A program made the translations under genes and the position numbers. From JOPF133 sp052144935 (lineage in GTDB: Bacteria; Acidobacteriota; Terriglobia; Bryobacterales; Bryobacteraceae): a DNA stretch of 7,196 nucleotides. The notes under the pieces were generated by a model. It was not told where the DNA came from and searched no databases. It saw nothing but the letters and a program-made list of their open reading frames with translations. Positions 4,934 to 7,196 of the stretch are shown here, in pieces (position 1 is the stretch's first letter; each line of letters begins with the position of its first letter). Location: contig JBKQPR010000216.1 in the NCBI GenBank assembly GCA_052144935.1, forward strand, positions 1-7,196, in the 5' to 3' direction.

Positions 4934-6250
4934 ATGAACCGGCGACAGTTTCTGGGTGGCTCCGCGTCCGCGCTCGCGGCGTTCGCGGCGCGGGCGGCGG
5001 ATGTACCGGCGGTGAACGGCGCGCGGCTGCGCGACCATATCGAACGGCTCAGCGTGTTCGGCCGCCCCGCGGGAGGCGCCTTCGCCGATGGCGTCAGCCG
5101 CGTGGCCTACTCGGACGCCGATATTGCCGGCCGCCGTTACGCGATGGGCCTGATGGAAGCCGCGGGCCTCCCGCCGCGCATCGATGCCGCCGGCAACATC
5201 TCCGGGCGCCGCGCCGGGTCGGACGAGTCTCTCGCGCCCGTGCTGTTCGGCTCGCACATCGATTCGGTGCCCAATGGCGGCAATTTCGATGGCGATCTCG
5301 GATCGCTGGCTGCCATCGAGGCGGTCCGGACGCTGAACGAGAATCGCATCTCGACGCGCCGGCCTCTGGAAGTGGTCATCTGGTCCAACGAGGAGGGCGT
5401 GGCGTTCAACAATGGCCTGGCGGGCAGCCGCGCGGCAGCCGGCCGTTTGGACCCCGGTGAACTGGACCACGTCTGGAACGGCGTCACCAAGCGCGACGCC
5501 ATCCGCAAGATCGGCGGCGACCCCGATCGCATCGCCGAGGCGCGCCGCGCCAAGGGCAGTTTTCATTGCTACCTGGAGCTGCACATCGAGCAGGGCGGCA
5601 CGCTGGACCGCGAAGGCATCCCCATCGGCGTGGTGGAAGGCATCGTGGCCATCGATCGCTACGATGCCGAGATCCGCGGCTTCGCCAATCACGCCGGCAC
5701 CACCCCCATGCCGGAGCGGCACGATGCGCTGGTGGCGGCATCGTATCTCACCATCGCGGTCAACGAGATCGTGCGCGCCGAGTCCGGGCGCCAGGTGGGG
5801 ACGGTGGGACAGATTGCCGTCACTCCCAATGCGCCCAATGTGGTGCCCGGCCGGGTGGTCGAGACCGTCGAGCTGCGCGACCTTTCGGCGGAGAAGATCC
5901 AGGGCCTCGCCGCGCAGATCCGCGCCCGTGCCCGCGAGATTGCGCAGAAGACCGGCACGGAGATCGAGCTCCAGCCGGTGGCGCATCACGATGCCGCGCT
6001 GGCCACTCCAGCCGTCGAAGAGTCCATCGAGGCGGTGTGCGCCAGGCTGGGGTTGAAGACGCGGCGCCTGCCCAGTGGCGCGGGCCACGACGCGCAGGCC
6101 ATGGCCACGCTGGGCCCCATGGGCATGATCTTCGTGCCCAGCGTGGGCGGCATCAGCCACGCTCCGAAAGAGTTCAGCCGCTGGGAGGATTGCGCGAACG
6201 GCGCGAACGTGTTGATGCGTACCGTGCTCGCCTGGGCAGCGGTGGCTTAG
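4934..6250 (+). CDS. Tat-exported M20-family amidase (N-carbamoyl-L-amino acid hydrolase / allantoate amidohydrolase type)
   Basis: A 438-aa dimetal amidohydrolase of the hydantoinase/carbamoylase group (HyuC, AllC), which cleaves C-N bonds of N-carbamoyl amino acids, ureido acids or allantoate with release of ammonia and CO2. The N-terminus MNRRQFLGGSASALAAFAARA is a twin-arginine signal with likely cleavage near ARA/ADV, so it acts in the periplasm after folding with its metals; many relatives are cytosolic. Metal ligands and catalytic residues are all visible: GSHIDSVPNGGNFDGD (H108, D119), SNEEG (E153 catalytic, E154 ligand), LELHIEQG (H217) and GGISHAPKE (H409). FANHAGTTPMPERHDAL (250-266) marks the dimerisation domain, and H385 lies in GAGHDAQAM. 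The length is normal once the signal is subtracted. Frames starting at GTG 4916 or ATG 4919 were rejected because they would displace the Tat motif from the N-terminus. The gene is divergent from the dehydrogenase pseudogene; a shared catabolic role is possible. The exact substrate cannot be assigned. Confidence 0.92.
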   Translation: MNRRQFLGGSASALAAFAARAADVPAVNGARLRDHIERLSVFGRPAGGAFADGVSRVAYSDADIAGRRYAMGLMEAAGLPPRIDAAGNISGRRAGSDESLAPVLFGSHIDSVPNGGNFDGDLGSLAAIEAVRTLNENRISTRRPLEVVIWSNEEGVAFNNGLAGSRAAAGRLDPGELDHVWNGVTKRDAIRKIGGDPDRIAEARRAKGSFHCYLELHIEQGGTLDREGIPIGVVEGIVAIDRYDAEIRGFANHAGTTPMPERHDALVAASYLTIAVNEIVRAESGRQVGTVGQIAVTPNAPNVVPGRVVETVELRDLSAEKIQGLAAQIRARAREIAQKTGTEIELQPVAHHDAALATPAVEESIEAVCARLGLKTRRLPSGAGHDAQAMATLGPMGMIFVPSVGGISHAPKEFSRWEDCANGANVLMRTVLAWAAVA

Positions 6251-6264
6251 TCCGTCATTTCAGA

Positions 6265-6280
6265 AATACGCTAACGTATT
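6265..6280 (+). terminator. Small hairpin after the M20 hydrolase stop codon
   Basis: AATACG and CGTATT pair around CTAA, a 6-bp stem starting 14 bases after the stop codon. It is AT-rich and has no T run, so it is a weak terminator at best. It may act with the large inverted repeat that follows. Confidence 0.25.
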
Positions 6281-6288
6281 CAGGCGAA

Positions 6289-6354
6289 ACCGCTCCCTCA
6301 CGGTCGCGGCTCTGAAAGCAGCCGCCTACCGAGCCGCGACCGTCAGGGAGCGGT
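6289..6354. repeat. 24-bp near-perfect inverted repeat (REP-like, possible bidirectional terminator)
   Basis: The left arm 6289-6312 (ACCGCTCCCTCACGGTCGCG and four more bases) pairs with 6331-6354 over 24 positions with one C-C mismatch (6299 with 6344) around an 18-base loop. It sits between the M20 hydrolase and the PQQ-type gene, both on the plus strand, and could end transcription or protect the upstream message. I associate the CCGCTCCCTCACGGTCGCGG core with dispersed palindromes in Acidobacteriota genomes; this is from memory and needs a genome search. No T run follows, so classical intrinsic termination is not supported. Confidence 0.7.
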
Positions 6355-6407
6355 GCTCGAGATGCCCGAAAAATACGAGACCGTACTTATGAAACAATGT
6401 ACTTAGT

Positions 6408-7196
6408 ATGACAAGGCTGGTCGTGTTAGTGGCTTGCGTCGCAATGTTACCACGGGCCTGGGCGGACGACTGGGTGATGGCTTTTCACGATAGCCGCCAC
6501 ACGGGGCAAACATCGGAAGTGGTCATTCCCCCGCTGACGCTTGCCTGGACCTGGAAAGATACCAATTCCTACGATACCGGCGACGGAGGCAAGTTCACTC
6601 CCCTGCCGTATTTCTGGCTGCCGATCTACTACCAGGGGAAGGTCTATCTTCAGGGAGGGAACAACGCCAACATGGTGTTCTGTTTGAACCCGGCGAACGG
6701 AACCGGGATCTGGGAGTGGGCCAACCCTGGGTATGCCCGAGCGGGAACCTATCTGTTTCAGTTTGATAACTACCCAGCGGCAGTGAATGGGCGGATCGTC
6801 AATGCTTCATCGGATTACACGGCGTCGATCGACGCGGCTACGGGAGGGAACTTCAGCAATACCTATAACACCAACGGAGGGTGGCCCTTCGGAGGGACGG
6901 CTACGTGGAACGATATGGCGTATATTCAATACGTCAGAAGCGACGATGGCACCGAGAGCTTCCAGGTGGTGTTGGACCCCGTGGCCTGGTCGTTTGTCTC
7001 CCCTTACTCCTACTACAGTCCCGACCAACAAAACACCTTCACCGACTCTTCCTTCCGGGTTCCCGCCGTCGATAACTACACGGCCTATGTCGATATGCTG
7101 GGTCAACTGAACGCCTTCAACGCGACCACCGGATGGCAGATGTGGACTTTCGGCAAAAGGGATTTCGGCTCGTCGCCGGCGGTATCCAACGGGATC
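6408..7196 (+). CDS. Secreted PQQ-like beta-propeller repeat protein, 5' part
   Basis: 263 codons are present and the frame is open to the window edge. Residues 1-19 (MTRLVVLVACVAMLPRAWA) form a signal peptide with cleavage after AWA. After that, propeller blades of the PQQ/quinoprotein-like type can be seen: YYQGKVYLQGG...VFCLNPANGTGIWEW (75-105), VNGRIVNASSDYTASIDAATG (127-147) and VDNYTAYVDMLGQLNAFNAT with TGWQMWTF (221-248). The next blade opens with SSPAVSNGI at the edge. Each unit has the usual form of strand, short loop, LDxxTG turn and closing Trp strand. No quinone-site disulfide or metal ligands can be judged from this part, so it may be a true dehydrogenase, a BamB-like scaffold or a binding protein. 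An in-frame TGA at 6390 makes the ATG at 6408 the first possible ATG start; it has no Shine-Dalgarno sequence. A five-codon frame (MKQCT) ends one base before it. G+C appears lower than in the M20 gene upstream. Confidence 0.82.
   Translation, partial: MTRLVVLVACVAMLPRAWADDWVMAFHDSRHTGQTSEVVIPPLTLAWTWKDTNSYDTGDGGKFTPLPYFWLPIYYQGKVYLQGGNNANMVFCLNPANGTGIWEWANPGYARAGTYLFQFDNYPAAVNGRIVNASSDYTASIDAATGGNFSNTYNTNGGWPFGGTATWNDMAYIQYVRSDDGTESFQVVLDPVAWSFVSPYSYYSPDQQNTFTDSSFRVPAVDNYTAYVDMLGQLNAFNATTGWQMWTFGKRDFGSSPAVSNGI

Noticed and set aside
4814..6160. Long 448-codon open frame on the minus strand opposite the M20 hydrolase
   Set aside because: It is the antisense shadow of a GC-rich gene: its translation is rich in His, Arg, Ala and Gly without any domain, while the plus-strand product has every M20 motif.
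1..7196. CRISPR array, tRNA, rRNA or phage integrase
   Set aside because: No regularly spaced repeats, cloverleaf, rRNA segment or recombinase motif was seen on either strand.

Overview
The window looks like chromosomal DNA of a high-G+C, soil-type bacterium. Acidobacteriota of the Solibacter/Bryobacter kind fit best. This is inferred from the gene types (secreted metallo-beta-lactamase-fold and PQQ-propeller proteins, a Tat-exported M20 amidohydrolase, IS1-like transposase remnants, small Arg/Lys-rich GRRRIA...KRW proteins) and from intergenic palindromes of a type I associate with those genomes. No rRNA, tRNA or other definitive taxonomic marker is present.

Layout. (1) 1-607: a C-terminally truncated IS1-family transposase on the minus strand. 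It is preceded by a clear promoter that starts transcription at, or next to, the ATG. (2) 608-879: a gene-free stretch whose right part holds three consecutive stem-loops upstream of a plus-strand gene. (3) 880-1847: that gene, a 227-aa DNA-binding-type protein (HARE-HTH-like plus winged helix), ends 2 bp from a convergent small basic protein gene. By eye, regions 1-3 are less GC-rich than the genes that follow and have an accessory character. (4) 2043-3467: a secreted lactonase-like MBL-fold hydrolase on the minus strand and a divergent small basic protein with two 40-residue-spaced copies of a GRRRIA...KRW motif. Between them lie direct repeats and a strong promoter. (5) 3552-4541: a malate/L-lactate dehydrogenase-family (YiaK/DlgD-like) gene on the minus strand, full length but interrupted by one amber codon exactly where the family has Trp. 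(6) 4542-4933: a gene-free stretch with REP-like palindromes and a 13-bp tandem repeat. (7) 4934-6250: a Tat-exported M20-family amidase/carbamoylase on the plus strand. (8) 6251-6407: two hairpins, one a 24-bp near-perfect inverted repeat. (9) 6408 to the edge: the start of a secreted PQQ-like beta-propeller protein, running off the window.

There is no obvious multi-gene operon. Almost every neighbour pair is divergent or convergent, and the two same-strand neighbours at 4934 and 6408 are separated by a large inverted repeat. Two themes recur. Several genes appear to have leaderless or near-leaderless transcripts, with the -10 box 6-9 nt before the ATG (transposase, small basic protein, M20 hydrolase). 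A short basic helix motif ending in RW also occurs in two otherwise unrelated small proteins. The divergent dehydrogenase/M20 hydrolase pair recalls allantoin-type catabolic neighbourhoods, but the dehydrogenase looks inactivated here. I do not see a convincing new multi-gene system. The most open questions are the structured leader at 710-824 and the small basic proteins.
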